From the NCBI GenBank assembly GCA_947490145.1, contig CANLGD010000012.1:1-56250 (forward strand): a DNA stretch of 56,250 nucleotides, written 5' to 3'. The notes below the pieces were generated by a model. That model searched no databases, was not told the DNA's origin, and saw only the letters and a list, made by a program, of their open reading frames with translations. The stretch is from Flavobacteriia bacterium. GTDB lineage: Bacteria > Bacteroidota > Bacteroidia > Flavobacteriales_D > Crocinitomicaceae. Shown here piece after piece: positions 24,881-34,376 of the stretch (positions are counted from its first letter, which is position 1; each line of letters begins with the position of its first letter). The translations under genes were made by a program, and so were the position numbers.

Positions 24881-26419
24881 ATGAAAATACATTCTTTTTC
24901 TTCAACTGACGTTGGAAAAGTTAGAAAGGCCAATGAAGATAATTTTGGTCAATCAAGCACTATAAATGGTGAATTGTTTATAGTTTGCGATGGAATGGGT
25001 GGTCATGTTGGCGGAGCAACGGCTTCAAAAATAGCAGTCGATAGTTTGATTGATTATTTTAATAAAGAAAAATATGATAATCCAATCCTAGCCATCAATA
25101 GCGCTTTTCAATTTGCTAATGAACAAGTTTATGCGTCAGCGTTAAGTAATCTCGAATTAAAAGGAATGGGAACTACTGGGGTTCTACTTTTGATAGTTGA
25201 AGAAGATTGTTATATTGGACACGTAGGAGATAGCCGAATTTATCTGCATTCAAATGGTATATTAAACCGTATTACAAAAGACCATTCTTTTGTTCAAACT
25301 TTAGTTGATGGAGGTATAATATCAGATGATGAAGCAGAAAGTCACCCGCAAAAAAACCAAATTTTAAAAGCATTAGGTATTGCACCAAACATTGAAGCAA
25401 CTGTCAATAGATCTGCAATTCATGTAAAAGGAGGTGACGTTTTCATGCTTTGTACTGACGGTCTTAACGGGATGGTCAATGACAAAAGTATGGAAATGAT
25501 GATTCAATATGATAATATTGAATCATCTACACATATTTTAATTAAGGCAGCTTTAGATTCAGGAGGGCTTGATAATGTTACTGCTACTTTAGTTGCTATC
25601 GATGAAAGCTCTCATGTGAAATCACAGTTTATAGATTACAACCCGAAAATTTCAACAAAATTAGATCAAACAGATTTCAATTTAATACGATCAAAAAACA
25701 CACTTAAAGACAGTAAGAAGGGGAAAAGAAATATTGTTTTTTTAACTGCCATAGGGCTCTGTTTAATATTCTTTGGGTTAGTTTTTTTTACTGATTTATT
25801 TTCTAAAGCAGTAAAAAAAGATAAAACAGCTAATCTTGAAGTTACTTTAAGTAAGATTTCAGATCATTATCCAATTAATAGTCTAAGGGATTTGAAAGGA
25901 AAGAAAGTTGTAAATTATAACAAAGATTCAACTCTCATTGTGAACGGTAAAGACATCATTGAAATTAAAAAAGGGGAAATAATAAGTGTTACAATTTCAA
26001 AAGAAACGGAAATTAAAATTAATATTCAAAAAGAACTTAATAAAAAGAAAATAGAAAATAAACAAGAAAAAAAGGAAGAAAGCGTTGATCCCATTTTATC
26101 TAAAATGAATAGTGAGGATTTAGATAAGTTAGAAAAGGGGGAATTTGTTTCTGAGAAAGCTGATTTTAATACTAATAAATTTAAATTTAGCATCAATGAA
26201 AATGGAAAAATATTATCGATAAAAAAGAAAATAAGTATTGAATTTAAAATTGAAAAAAAATACTCAAATGAAGAGAATTTATTAAATGATTTCAATGACA
26301 CTCTCGCAAAACGTAAATGTGAACAAATTTCACAAGTAACTTTGAACAATAAATTTGAAAAAATTTTAGATCGAAAAATAGGAGAAAATTTGAAAATTGA
26401 ATGTTTTTGTGAAAAATAA
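24881..26419 (+). CDS. PP2C-family Ser/Thr phosphatase with membrane anchor
   Basis: A 512-residue protein. Residues 1-250 are a complete PP2C domain: NEDNFG, CDGMGGHVGG, GHVGDSRIY, ITKDHSFV, CTDGL and GGLDNVTATL carry the metal-binding aspartates. A transmembrane helix follows (IVFLTAIGLCLIFFGLVFF, near residue 285), then a lysine-rich linker and a short exported domain with two cysteines near the C-terminus. It probably reverses the phosphorylations made by the neighbouring kinases. Its TAATG junction with the next gene means the two are translationally coupled. Confidence 0.9.
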   Translation: MKIHSFSSTDVGKVRKANEDNFGQSSTINGELFIVCDGMGGHVGGATASKIAVDSLIDYFNKEKYDNPILAINSAFQFANEQVYASALSNLELKGMGTTGVLLLIVEEDCYIGHVGDSRIYLHSNGILNRITKDHSFVQTLVDGGIISDDEAESHPQKNQILKALGIAPNIEATVNRSAIHVKGGDVFMLCTDGLNGMVNDKSMEMMIQYDNIESSTHILIKAALDSGGLDNVTATLVAIDESSHVKSQFIDYNPKISTKLDQTDFNLIRSKNTLKDSKKGKRNIVFLTAIGLCLIFFGLVFFTDLFSKAVKKDKTANLEVTLSKISDHYPINSLRDLKGKKVVNYNKDSTLIVNGKDIIEIKKGEIISVTISKETEIKINIQKELNKKKIENKQEKKEESVDPILSKMNSEDLDKLEKGEFVSEKADFNTNKFKFSINENGKILSIKKKISIEFKIEKKYSNEENLLNDFNDTLAKRKCEQISQVTLNNKFEKILDRKIGENLKIECFCEK

Positions 26420-27228
26420 TGAATGCTTTAGATAGAATAAATATTGTCCAAAAAATTAATTCAGGAGGAACAGCAAATGTTTTTCTCGCTATTGATATGG
26501 ATACAGGTTTTCCCGTAGCTGTGAAAGAGCTATTGCCTGGACATTTTAAAAATCTATTTGTAAAGCAAAAATTTAAAGAAGAAGCAAATCACTATCTTTA
26601 TTTAAATCATCCAAACATTGTTAAATTAAATAATTACATTGAAAAAGAAAATTCTGTTTATTTATTAATGGAATACATAGAAGGTAAAAATCTTTTTGAT
26701 TATATGAGCAAAGTCACAGGACCAATGCCAATTCAAAATGTTGCCTTGTTTGTAAGTGAAATCCTAGATGCCTTGATTTATGTTCATAATCAAGGTTTAG
26801 CTCATTTGGATATTAAACCATCCAATATTATGTTATCATCAAAAGATCAAATAAAATTGATAGATTTTGGGATTTCTAATGCTAAAAACACGACGAAAAA
26901 CGAAACTATTACAGGTACACCTTCTTATATGAGTCCGGAGCAAATTGAAGGTTTAAATGTAGATTTTCGATCTGATATTTATTCGCTAGGTATAACGATG
27001 TATGAGCTAATAACTGGTTATTTGCCATTTAAAGATGCAAAATCAAGAGATGAACTTTTTGCTCTTATCAAGGCAGGAAAAATTCCTCGTATAAAATCTG
27101 TACACCATTTTGATAAGATTCTTGAAGAAAAAGTTAATTTTATTATTCAAAAAGCTTGTCAAAAAAAGCCTGAACTACGATTTCAATCTTGTGAAGAATT
27201 TCAAAAATTTATAAAAGAATTGTTATGA
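26419..27228 (+). CDS. Soluble Ser/Thr kinase with HLD catalytic loop
   Basis: A 269-residue kinase domain with no membrane segment. Present are the glycine loop NSGGTANVFLA, Lys36 in VAVKEL, the activation-site DFG (LIDFGIS) and the GTPSYMSPEQ segment. The catalytic loop reads HLDIKPSN, so the aspartate (Asp131) is kept but the usual arginine before it is leucine. Such non-RD kinases often need no activation-loop phosphorylation. It is the only kinase in the locus without a C-terminal sensor part and is coupled to the phosphatase gene, so it may be the cytosolic partner of that enzyme. It overlaps the next gene by 4 bases. Confidence 0.88.
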   Translation: MNALDRINIVQKINSGGTANVFLAIDMDTGFPVAVKELLPGHFKNLFVKQKFKEEANHYLYLNHPNIVKLNNYIEKENSVYLLMEYIEGKNLFDYMSKVTGPMPIQNVALFVSEILDALIYVHNQGLAHLDIKPSNIMLSSKDQIKLIDFGISNAKNTTKNETITGTPSYMSPEQIEGLNVDFRSDIYSLGITMYELITGYLPFKDAKSRDELFALIKAGKIPRIKSVHHFDKILEEKVNFIIQKACQKKPELRFQSCEEFQKFIKELL

Positions 27229-28448
27229 ATCATAGATTAATAAAAGTTGGTCGGTCTCAAGAAAACGATATTGTCATTTCAGATGCAAGTGTGTCAAAGT
27301 TTCATCTTGAATTGTTTTTTGATGGAGAAGGCAATGCTTTTTTAACGGATAAAAGTTCGACAAATGGCACTTTTGTTAATGGATTGAAAATAAATGGTTC
27401 TGTTCAATTATCGGAATTTGATATTATTAAAGCTGGGAATAGTGATCCCATTAGATGGAAAGATTTCCTTGTTTCTAAGAAGCCAGTAAAATTTCAAGAA
27501 AATGACAAAAATGATTACCGAGAGCAAACAGTTTCTAAAAAGAAAAAACCTATTAAAACTATATTAATAACAATTGGTGTAAGTTTAGGTATACTTCTAA
27601 TATTTTTCCTATTAAATGAATATGTTTTTGATAGTAAACCTGAAATTATTGATCCAAATAAACCCAATGATTCGGAATCATCACAACCTGAAAAACTAGA
27701 CAAAAAAGAAAATAAAACCATTGAATACGATTACAGCTGCTTAGAGGACGAAAAAGATATGGGATCTACTAAAATTACAGAAATTTTTGGAGATATTGAA
27801 TCTGAAAGTATGAAAACATTTGGAGGAGAAGTGTCTTTGCAAGATGAGTATGAAGTGGGAGATGATTTATTAAGGGATTGCCAGCAGGAATATGAATTTA
27901 TTGAAAAGGGAGATAAATATAAAAACCTAACAACTATTTTAGGAAGACTTGTCAAAGAGATAAATAAGCCCAAAGGATATAATTATGTTATTTATTTAAT
28001 AAAAAGTGAAGAATTGAATGCTTTTACGGCTGGTGCGAAGATTTTTGTTACAACAACTATGTACGACTTTTGCAATTCGAATGATGAATTAGCTTGTATA
28101 ATAGGTCATGAAATTAATCATAATGAGTTGGGACACATTAAAGAACAATTGCAGAAAGAACAAATTCTTGGCAAAGAAGGCGCTGCACTAAATGCTATGC
28201 TTACTATTTCATTTGGTCAGAAAAAAGAATTAGCGTGTGATTTACATGGAATAGATTTGGTAATTGCTGCAGGATATAATGGATGTGTGAATATAAATCT
28301 GTGGAAGAGAATGCAAACTGAATCAAACGAAGGAGCATTCGATCCTTTAGATAACCTTTTTAGATCTCATCCATATTCTGATAAAAGAGGATCTTGCTCT
28401 GCCAATCACATTAAAAATAATTATGCATTTGATTGTGTCACAAAATAA
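27225..28448 (+). CDS. FHA-transmembrane-M48 metalloprotease fusion
   Basis: A 407-residue membrane protein. An N-terminal cytosolic FHA domain (about 5-80: GRSQEN, SKFHL, SSTNGTFVNG) is followed by a transmembrane helix (KTILITIGVSLGILLIFFLL, about 108-127) and an exported M48-type zinc peptidase domain. The zinc site HEINH is at residues 295-299, and the third ligand glutamate should be in the ELACDLHGID segment. The fusion puts a phosphothreonine reader in the cytosol and a protease outside. It overlaps the kinase stop by 4 bases, so they are likely co-regulated. Confidence 0.85.
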   Translation: MNHRLIKVGRSQENDIVISDASVSKFHLELFFDGEGNAFLTDKSSTNGTFVNGLKINGSVQLSEFDIIKAGNSDPIRWKDFLVSKKPVKFQENDKNDYREQTVSKKKKPIKTILITIGVSLGILLIFFLLNEYVFDSKPEIIDPNKPNDSESSQPEKLDKKENKTIEYDYSCLEDEKDMGSTKITEIFGDIESESMKTFGGEVSLQDEYEVGDDLLRDCQQEYEFIEKGDKYKNLTTILGRLVKEINKPKGYNYVIYLIKSEELNAFTAGAKIFVTTTMYDFCNSNDELACIIGHEINHNELGHIKEQLQKEQILGKEGAALNAMLTISFGQKKELACDLHGIDLVIAAGYNGCVNINLWKRMQTESNEGAFDPLDNLFRSHPYSDKRGSCSANHIKNNYAFDCVTK

Positions 28449-28457
28449 AGTAAAGTT

Positions 28458-29261
28458 ATGAAGGAACTATTTTTTTTAATCATTTTGTTTGCAGTGGTTA
28501 ATTCATTTGCTCAAACAAAAACAGAAAGTAAGTATGATTTTTCCTGCCTTGATTCAGATGGCTCTTCAATTGTCACGAACGTATTTGGAGATTTAGAAAA
28601 AGACATGCTAAATAATTATGGTTTAGCTGTTTCCATTGAGGAAGAGGAAAAGATTGGAGAAATTGTTTTCAAAGAATGTGAAAAAGAATTTAAATTCTTT
28701 AAACTTGGGAAAGAAATTGAAAATTTAAAAAGTATTTTAAAAAAACTAGCAAAAAATATTGATAAGCCAAAAGGATTTAAGTATGAAATTTTTTTGCTAG
28801 ATACAACAATGCTAAATGCTTTCACTGCCGGGGGAAAAATATTTTTCACCACTGAAATGTATCGCTTTTGCAAATCAAACGACGAAATCGCTGCTATCAT
28901 TGGACATGAGATTTATCACAATGAATTAGGACATATTTCAGATCAAATAAAAAGAGAAAAAACAGCTAATTCTTTTTTTGGTGAGCAAATTGGAAGTATT
29001 AGTTCATTTTTAGGGAAAATATTGACAACTCCTTTCAATCAAAAAAATGAAGCACATTGTGATTTAACTGGAACTGATTTGATAAATAAGGCAGGATTTA
29101 AACCTTGTAGCACAGTTATCTTGTGGAATAGAATGAAAGAGAATGAAGGTCAATATAATGAAATTGAATTTATTTTTAATTCCCATCCATATTCAGGTAA
29201 AAGGGCTGTTTGCACGAGTGAACATTTGAAAATAAATTACTCAATTATTTGTGAAGAATGA
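28458..29261 (+). CDS. Exported M48-family metalloprotease, paralogue of the preceding protein
   Basis: A 267-residue secreted protease with a signal peptide ending near NSFAQT. Its domain matches the C-terminal half of the preceding FHA fusion: the DFSCL and NVFGDLEKDM region, HEIYH at residues 150-154, and EAHCDLTGTD with the third zinc ligand. It looks like a duplicate that lost the FHA and membrane part, or the ancestor of the fusion. The gene is 9 bases after the fusion gene and overlaps the next by 4 bases. Confidence 0.84.
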   Translation: MKELFFLIILFAVVNSFAQTKTESKYDFSCLDSDGSSIVTNVFGDLEKDMLNNYGLAVSIEEEEKIGEIVFKECEKEFKFFKLGKEIENLKSILKKLAKNIDKPKGFKYEIFLLDTTMLNAFTAGGKIFFTTEMYRFCKSNDEIAAIIGHEIYHNELGHISDQIKREKTANSFFGEQIGSISSFLGKILTTPFNQKNEAHCDLTGTDLINKAGFKPCSTVILWNRMKENEGQYNEIEFIFNSHPYSGKRAVCTSEHLKINYSIICEE

Positions 29262-30151
29262 AAATAATAAAATCAAAACCTTTTATTATCATTTTTACTT
29301 TCCTTGTTTTTGGATTTATAACTTCGCAAACAATAAAGTATCCGCAATTTGAAAATTTAAATTCATTTAACATAAACTCTTTAGAAAATGGTTCTTTAAA
29401 AGCGGATGTATCAATTTTGGTTAGAAATGACAATTGGTTTTCATTCAATACAAAAGAATTAAAATTACAAATTTGCTATCATGAAAAAATTATTGCTGTC
29501 GGTACAAGTTTGGAAAGTCAAAAATTTAATAAAAAATCATCATTTAACTTACCTATCTCACTAAATTTCTATTTAGATTCTTTAGGTGAAGATTTTCGAG
29601 ATATTTTATCCAAAGATTCAATTCTATTAGATGTAAAAGTAAATGGAAAGTTTACTTTTTTAAATGTCAATTCGAGTGCAGTAATTCAAAGCTGGATTAA
29701 AACCAATGATATTGTTGATGCAATTGTTCAAAAAACGATGGGAGAGGAGGGTATTAGGCTTGAATCAACTAAAATAATTGATTTAGGGATAAAGAACACA
29801 GACATTCAATTGAATACAAAAATCAAAAATAAATTTCCTTTTGAATTGAAAATAGTAAATCTAAACTATTCTGTTTATGCAGATGAAGCTAAGACTTTAA
29901 AAATTGCAAAATCAGATGTAAATATTAATAAGATTGTATTAAAAAATTCGGAAGAAATTATTTCAACGATTGTTCAAATAAATAATTTGGAGGCTTCCAT
30001 TTCGGGTATTTCAAAAATTTTCGGCAGAAAAGTAGATTATTTTATAAATGGTTACGCATTAGTCGAAATTGATAACAAAGAGTTAAAAATCCCTGTTGAG
30101 CAGCACATCATTTTAAATCCATTTACCAAGACAATTACAATAATCGATTGA
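29258..30151 (+). CDS. LEA type 2-like exported protein
   Basis: A 297-residue protein with an N-terminal signal or anchor (IIIFTFLVFGFITSQT). Two related beta-sandwich units are visible, each with a run like LKADVSILVRN or DIQLNTKIKNKFPFELKI and a following VxG-type turn, resembling the LEA14/WHy domains. Such domains are thought to bind membranes or proteins outside the cytosol. No catalytic residues are seen. It sits between the M48 protease and the FHA-ABC transporter in the same operon, with 4-base overlap upstream and a 1-base gap downstream. Confidence 0.6.
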   Translation: MKIIKSKPFIIIFTFLVFGFITSQTIKYPQFENLNSFNINSLENGSLKADVSILVRNDNWFSFNTKELKLQICYHEKIIAVGTSLESQKFNKKSSFNLPISLNFYLDSLGEDFRDILSKDSILLDVKVNGKFTFLNVNSSAVIQSWIKTNDIVDAIVQKTMGEEGIRLESTKIIDLGIKNTDIQLNTKIKNKFPFELKIVNLNYSVYADEAKTLKIAKSDVNINKIVLKNSEEIISTIVQINNLEASISGISKIFGRKVDYFINGYALVEIDNKELKIPVEQHIILNPFTKTITIID

Positions 30152-30152
30152 T

Positions 30153-32537
30153 ATGAGCATGAATTCAGATAAAATTAGAATTGGTTTTGTAAAAGGAAAT
30201 CAATTATTGAAAAAAGTAGCTTTTTTAAAAAGTAATCCCACGTCGATTGTTGTTGGAAGAGGTGATTCTTGCGAGGTAAAATTAAATGAATCAGCTATTT
30301 CAAGTCAACATGCCCAATTAATAAGTGATAGAAATGGAGATATTTTTATCATGGATTTGAATAGTACAAATGGAACATTTATCAATGATAAAAAAATTGA
30401 AGCTAATGTTCCACACAGAATTTCTGGAAATGAAAAAATAAGGTTGGCTGTAACGAATGATGTTCAAATTGTTTTTAATCCAGACAATTATTCACTGGCG
30501 CAAGCAACTCCGCAACCAGGTAATAATTCTGGTGCTAGTTTTTCGACTACGAATATTATTGATAAATTCAAAAATAAAAGTATCATAACAATTGGTAGAA
30601 GTTCCAAGTGCGATGTGGTTATAGATCACAGTTCAATCAGTCGTGAACATGCATCCATTGAAAAAAAAGGTAATAGCATTTATATTCTTAAAGATTTAGA
30701 ATCCTTAAATGGGACTTTTTTAAATGGAAAAAGAATAGTATCTAGTACAAAAATAGGCGAAAATGATTCAATTTTTATTGGTCGTTACAAATTAAGCCTT
30801 GTTGGCAAAGCAAGAGATTTATCCACTGAAGTGGCCATACGAGCCCAAAGAATAGTTAAGCAATTTTCAAATGGTAAAGTTGGTTTACATCAATGTTCGT
30901 TCGAAATACCAGCAAAAACCTTAATGGCTGTAATGGGACCTTCAGGTTGTGGAAAATCGACTTTATTAAAAGCTTTAAATGGAGACTCACCACCATCTCA
31001 AGGTAAAGTATTTATAAGCGGATTGGATCTAAATCTCCAATATGATTATTTAAAAACTCAAATAGGGTATGTTCCGCAAGATGATATTGTTCATAGAGAA
31101 CTTACCGTTGAACAATCACTTTTTTATGCTGCTAAATTAAGATTAGAAAAAGCGTCAAAAGAAGTTATACGGGCAAAAGTTGAAAAGTCCTTAACTGATT
31201 TAAACATTCAGGAAATTCGTAAAGAACTTGTTCAAAAAATTAGTGGAGGTCAAAGAAAAAGGGTTTCAATTGCCGTTGAAATTTTAACAGATCCGCTAAT
31301 TTTATTTTTGGATGAACCTACATCTCCCTTAGATCCGCAAACGATAGAAGAGTTTTTAGGGATACTGAGAAAATTAGCCAACAATGGAACTACCGTGATA
31401 ATGGTAACACATAAGCCTGAGGACCTCAATTATATGGATTCTGTTATTTTTATGGCGGAAGGTGGTCATTTAGTTTATAAGGATGATGCGTATAAATATT
31501 TATCTTATTTTAATGTTGATGACACTGTAAAGGTTTATTCCACCTTAGTTAAAGAAAAAGCAAAGCCATGGATAGATAAATACAAGCAAAACCATCCCGT
31601 TGTAAGCGCTCAAAGTACACCTGGTCAAATATCAAAATCGTCTTCTACGAATTTTTTCTCTCAATTTTGGTGGTTAACAATTCGGTATTTCAACATAAAA
31701 CTGAATGACAAAAAGAATACAGCTTTGATGATTGCCCAAGCTCCAATAATTGCTTTTTTAATTTGCTTAATTTTTAAAGAAATAAATCTTGCTGTTCCTT
31801 TTTTAATCGCAGTTTGTGCTGTTTGGTTTGGGACAAATAATGCTGCAAGAGAAATTGTTAGTGAGGCTGCAATTTACAAGAGAGAACGCATGTTTAACCA
31901 AGGTATTCTTGCTTATATATTTTCAAAAATAGCCGTATTAGCTACTTTTGCAGCTGTGCAATGTTTAATTTTTATTTTAATCATTTCTTTTGCTTTTTCC
32001 TCTGATAATCCAAGCTGGAATGACCCAATGGGATCCTACTTTTGGATGTTAACAATTTCTATTTCTGCATCTTTAATGGGACTGTTACTTTCAGCGATGG
32101 TGACCACTACAGAGAAAGTAATGACTTTGGTTCCTTTGGCATTAATTCCGCAAATTATGCTTGCAGGTGTTGTTGCAAAAATAGATAACAAAATAGTTGA
32201 GGTTCTAAGCTATTTATCTCTTTCAAGATGGGGCACTGAAGGTTTTGCCATCAAGCAACAAAATGTTGCAATACCAAAAATGGCAATGAAAGAGGGAACA
32301 GGAATACTTGATGTAAATAATACGAGGATTGAGCCTGAGTTTGTTGAGGATGGTTCTAAATCTGTTGATGCTGTTAATGAATTAACCAAAAACTTCCATC
32401 CAGATTATGAAAACATTTTTGGAACTTGGCACAGTACATTTAAATTAGACTTTCTAATTGTGAGTATTATTTCAGTGCTCTTTTTTGTAGGTATCTATTT
32501 TTCTTTGAAGAAAAAAGACTCAATGAAAATTAAATAA
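30153..32537 (+). CDS. FHA-FHA-ABC transporter (ABCG/ABC2-type half transporter)
   Basis: A 794-residue membrane transporter. Two FHA domains sit at the N-terminus (about 25-110 with GRGDSC, SSQHA, NSTNGTF; about 140-225 with GRSSKC, SREHA, NGTFLNG). The ATPase follows: Walker A GPSGCGKST near residue 262, signature SGGQRKR near 364, Walker B LILFLDEPTS near 386. The C-terminal third is an ABC2 membrane domain with six helices. It resembles mycobacterial Rv1747, whose FHA domains are regulated by Ser/Thr kinases. The most likely role is kinase-controlled export of a lipid or glycan. The next gene begins 6 bases later. Confidence 0.88.
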   Translation: MSMNSDKIRIGFVKGNQLLKKVAFLKSNPTSIVVGRGDSCEVKLNESAISSQHAQLISDRNGDIFIMDLNSTNGTFINDKKIEANVPHRISGNEKIRLAVTNDVQIVFNPDNYSLAQATPQPGNNSGASFSTTNIIDKFKNKSIITIGRSSKCDVVIDHSSISREHASIEKKGNSIYILKDLESLNGTFLNGKRIVSSTKIGENDSIFIGRYKLSLVGKARDLSTEVAIRAQRIVKQFSNGKVGLHQCSFEIPAKTLMAVMGPSGCGKSTLLKALNGDSPPSQGKVFISGLDLNLQYDYLKTQIGYVPQDDIVHRELTVEQSLFYAAKLRLEKASKEVIRAKVEKSLTDLNIQEIRKELVQKISGGQRKRVSIAVEILTDPLILFLDEPTSPLDPQTIEEFLGILRKLANNGTTVIMVTHKPEDLNYMDSVIFMAEGGHLVYKDDAYKYLSYFNVDDTVKVYSTLVKEKAKPWIDKYKQNHPVVSAQSTPGQISKSSSTNFFSQFWWLTIRYFNIKLNDKKNTALMIAQAPIIAFLICLIFKEINLAVPFLIAVCAVWFGTNNAAREIVSEAAIYKRERMFNQGILAYIFSKIAVLATFAAVQCLIFILIISFAFSSDNPSWNDPMGSYFWMLTISISASLMGLLLSAMVTTTEKVMTLVPLALIPQIMLAGVVAKIDNKIVEVLSYLSLSRWGTEGFAIKQQNVAIPKMAMKEGTGILDVNNTRIEPEFVEDGSKSVDAVNELTKNFHPDYENIFGTWHSTFKLDFLIVSIISVLFFVGIYFSLKKKDSMKIK

Positions 32538-32543
32538 GATTAT

Positions 32544-34241
32544 ATGATTGGCAAACAAATTGAAAAATACAAAATAATATCTTTACTTGGTGAAGGTGGA
32601 ATGGCTAATGTCTATTTAGCATCTCATGAAACCTTGGGGCACAAAGTGGCATTTAAAATGCTTAAAGAGGATTTTGTTCAACGACCAAATATCCGTAAAC
32701 GTTTTTTAGCAGAAGCTAAGAACCTAGCAAAAATAGACCATCCGAATATTATTAAGGTGACAGATTTGATTGATGCTGGTGATATTGTAGCTTTTGCAAT
32801 GGAATATGTTGAAGGAGACTCTTTGGATGAATATTTAGTGAAACAAGGAAAACTTACAGAAAAGGAAATAAAAAATCTTTTCGATCAAATGATTCTTTCA
32901 GTTGATTACATTCATGGCCAAGGTCTAATTCATCGTGACATTAAGCCATCGAATTTTATGTTAAGTAAAAACGGTGAAATAAAATTACTTGATTTCGGCA
33001 TAGCAAAAAACACTAACGAAAATGCAGTTGATTACACCAAAACAGGATTGACACAGCAAATGGGCACTCCTCTATACATGAGTCCTGAACAAGTAAGAGG
33101 TACATCAGAGGTTACCAAACAAACAGATATTTACAGTTTAGGCGTTGTGCTTTGGCAAATGGTTATGAACAAAAAGCCATATGATTCAGGAATTTTATCC
33201 CTTCCTGAAATGCAAGTTTCTATTTTAAAAGAAGAACTGCCTTTATCAAACACAAAATGGGACGAAATAATTAAAAACGCAACCCAAAAAGATCCAAACA
33301 AGCGTGCTCTTAAAAAAATAGCACAGAATGATTTTGAAAAAACAGTCTTTAATGAAAATTTGCCTCCTATTAATAATCAACCAAAAACTGGCTTTTTTAC
33401 TTTAAATAATAATATTTTAATTGGTGTTGTAATTATAGTTTTAATTGGTCTTATTGTTTATTTTTTCAGTGGTACTAAAACAAATGGTAATACTGAAAAT
33501 GATGGGGATGCGAATGAAAAATTAAATATGGAAAACAATGAAATAACTGAAAAAAAAGAAAGAGAAACAAATGGTGCAATATTGGAAAATCAGGAAAATG
33601 AACATATTGAAAAAGATAAAACGGAAGCTGAAAGTCTAGCGAAGGATAATTTAGAACCAGAAAAAGCAAACTTGAAAATTGGTCAACAAATTTGGATGAC
33701 CAAGAATCTTTCTGTCTCAAATTTTAGAGATGGTACAAAGTTGTTTTATGCTAAATCAAGTTCAGATTGGATTGAATCATCTAAAAATAAAATACCAGCC
33801 TATACAATAGTTACAGTTAGAGGTGAGAAACAAACTCTTTATAATGCCCATGTAATTCATAGTTTAAAAGAAATTGCTCCTTATGGATATCATGTTCCAA
33901 CTATTGATGATTGGGTTCAACTCATTGATTATTGTGGTGGTGAATCAGTAGCAGGTTATAATTTGACTAGTAAGAAATTCAAAGGTAGCGATAAATTTGG
34001 ATTTAATGCGATACCAGCAGGGTCTTATCATGTGTTTCATCAAAAATATAATGGAATTGAAGAAGTTTCAGGAGGAAATCGAGATTATCAAGGATCAAGT
34101 TTATGGTGGACAAGCGAAACAAAAATAGACGATTTCGACAATTCCTTGAGACCATATTTCATATCCGCCAAAGATGGATTTATATGGTGGGGAACCCATT
34201 TTTATGGGTACGGATGTTCGATAAGATTAATTAAAAACTAA
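32544..34241 (+). CDS. Membrane Ser/Thr kinase with exported FISUMP domain (1)
   Basis: A 565-residue transmembrane kinase. The cytosolic kinase domain shows GEGGMANVYLA, Lys38, HRDIKPSN (His130 to Asn137), DFG near residue 150 and GTPLYMSPEQ. A helix at about 289-311 crosses the membrane. The exported part begins with a Glu/Asn-rich linker and ends in a FISUMP domain (about 378-565: IGQQIWMTKNL, APYGYHVPT, WWTSE, CSIRLIK). FISUMP domains are Bacteroidota and Fibrobacter surface modules of unknown ligand. Its kinase domain closely matches those of the genes at 36814, 38714 and 40478. Confidence 0.88.
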   Translation: MIGKQIEKYKIISLLGEGGMANVYLASHETLGHKVAFKMLKEDFVQRPNIRKRFLAEAKNLAKIDHPNIIKVTDLIDAGDIVAFAMEYVEGDSLDEYLVKQGKLTEKEIKNLFDQMILSVDYIHGQGLIHRDIKPSNFMLSKNGEIKLLDFGIAKNTNENAVDYTKTGLTQQMGTPLYMSPEQVRGTSEVTKQTDIYSLGVVLWQMVMNKKPYDSGILSLPEMQVSILKEELPLSNTKWDEIIKNATQKDPNKRALKKIAQNDFEKTVFNENLPPINNQPKTGFFTLNNNILIGVVIIVLIGLIVYFFSGTKTNGNTENDGDANEKLNMENNEITEKKERETNGAILENQENEHIEKDKTEAESLAKDNLEPEKANLKIGQQIWMTKNLSVSNFRDGTKLFYAKSSSDWIESSKNKIPAYTIVTVRGEKQTLYNAHVIHSLKEIAPYGYHVPTIDDWVQLIDYCGGESVAGYNLTSKKFKGSDKFGFNAIPAGSYHVFHQKYNGIEEVSGGNRDYQGSSLWWTSETKIDDFDNSLRPYFISAKDGFIWWGTHFYGYGCSIRLIKN

Positions 34242-34376
34242 TCTTATATTTTTCAATTCTAAAATTGTATTCAAAACTTAAAATATAAAAAAGTCATTAA
34301 TTTATTAAAATATTCGAAACGTGTACATAATATATTCGAATTTTAAAGAAAGTTTAGAAAAATTAAATAAAAAATT

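Noticed and set aside
26026-26349. Minus-strand frame inside the PP2C gene
   Set aside because: It is the antisense of a lysine-rich region, which gives long Phe/Ser-rich shadow frames.
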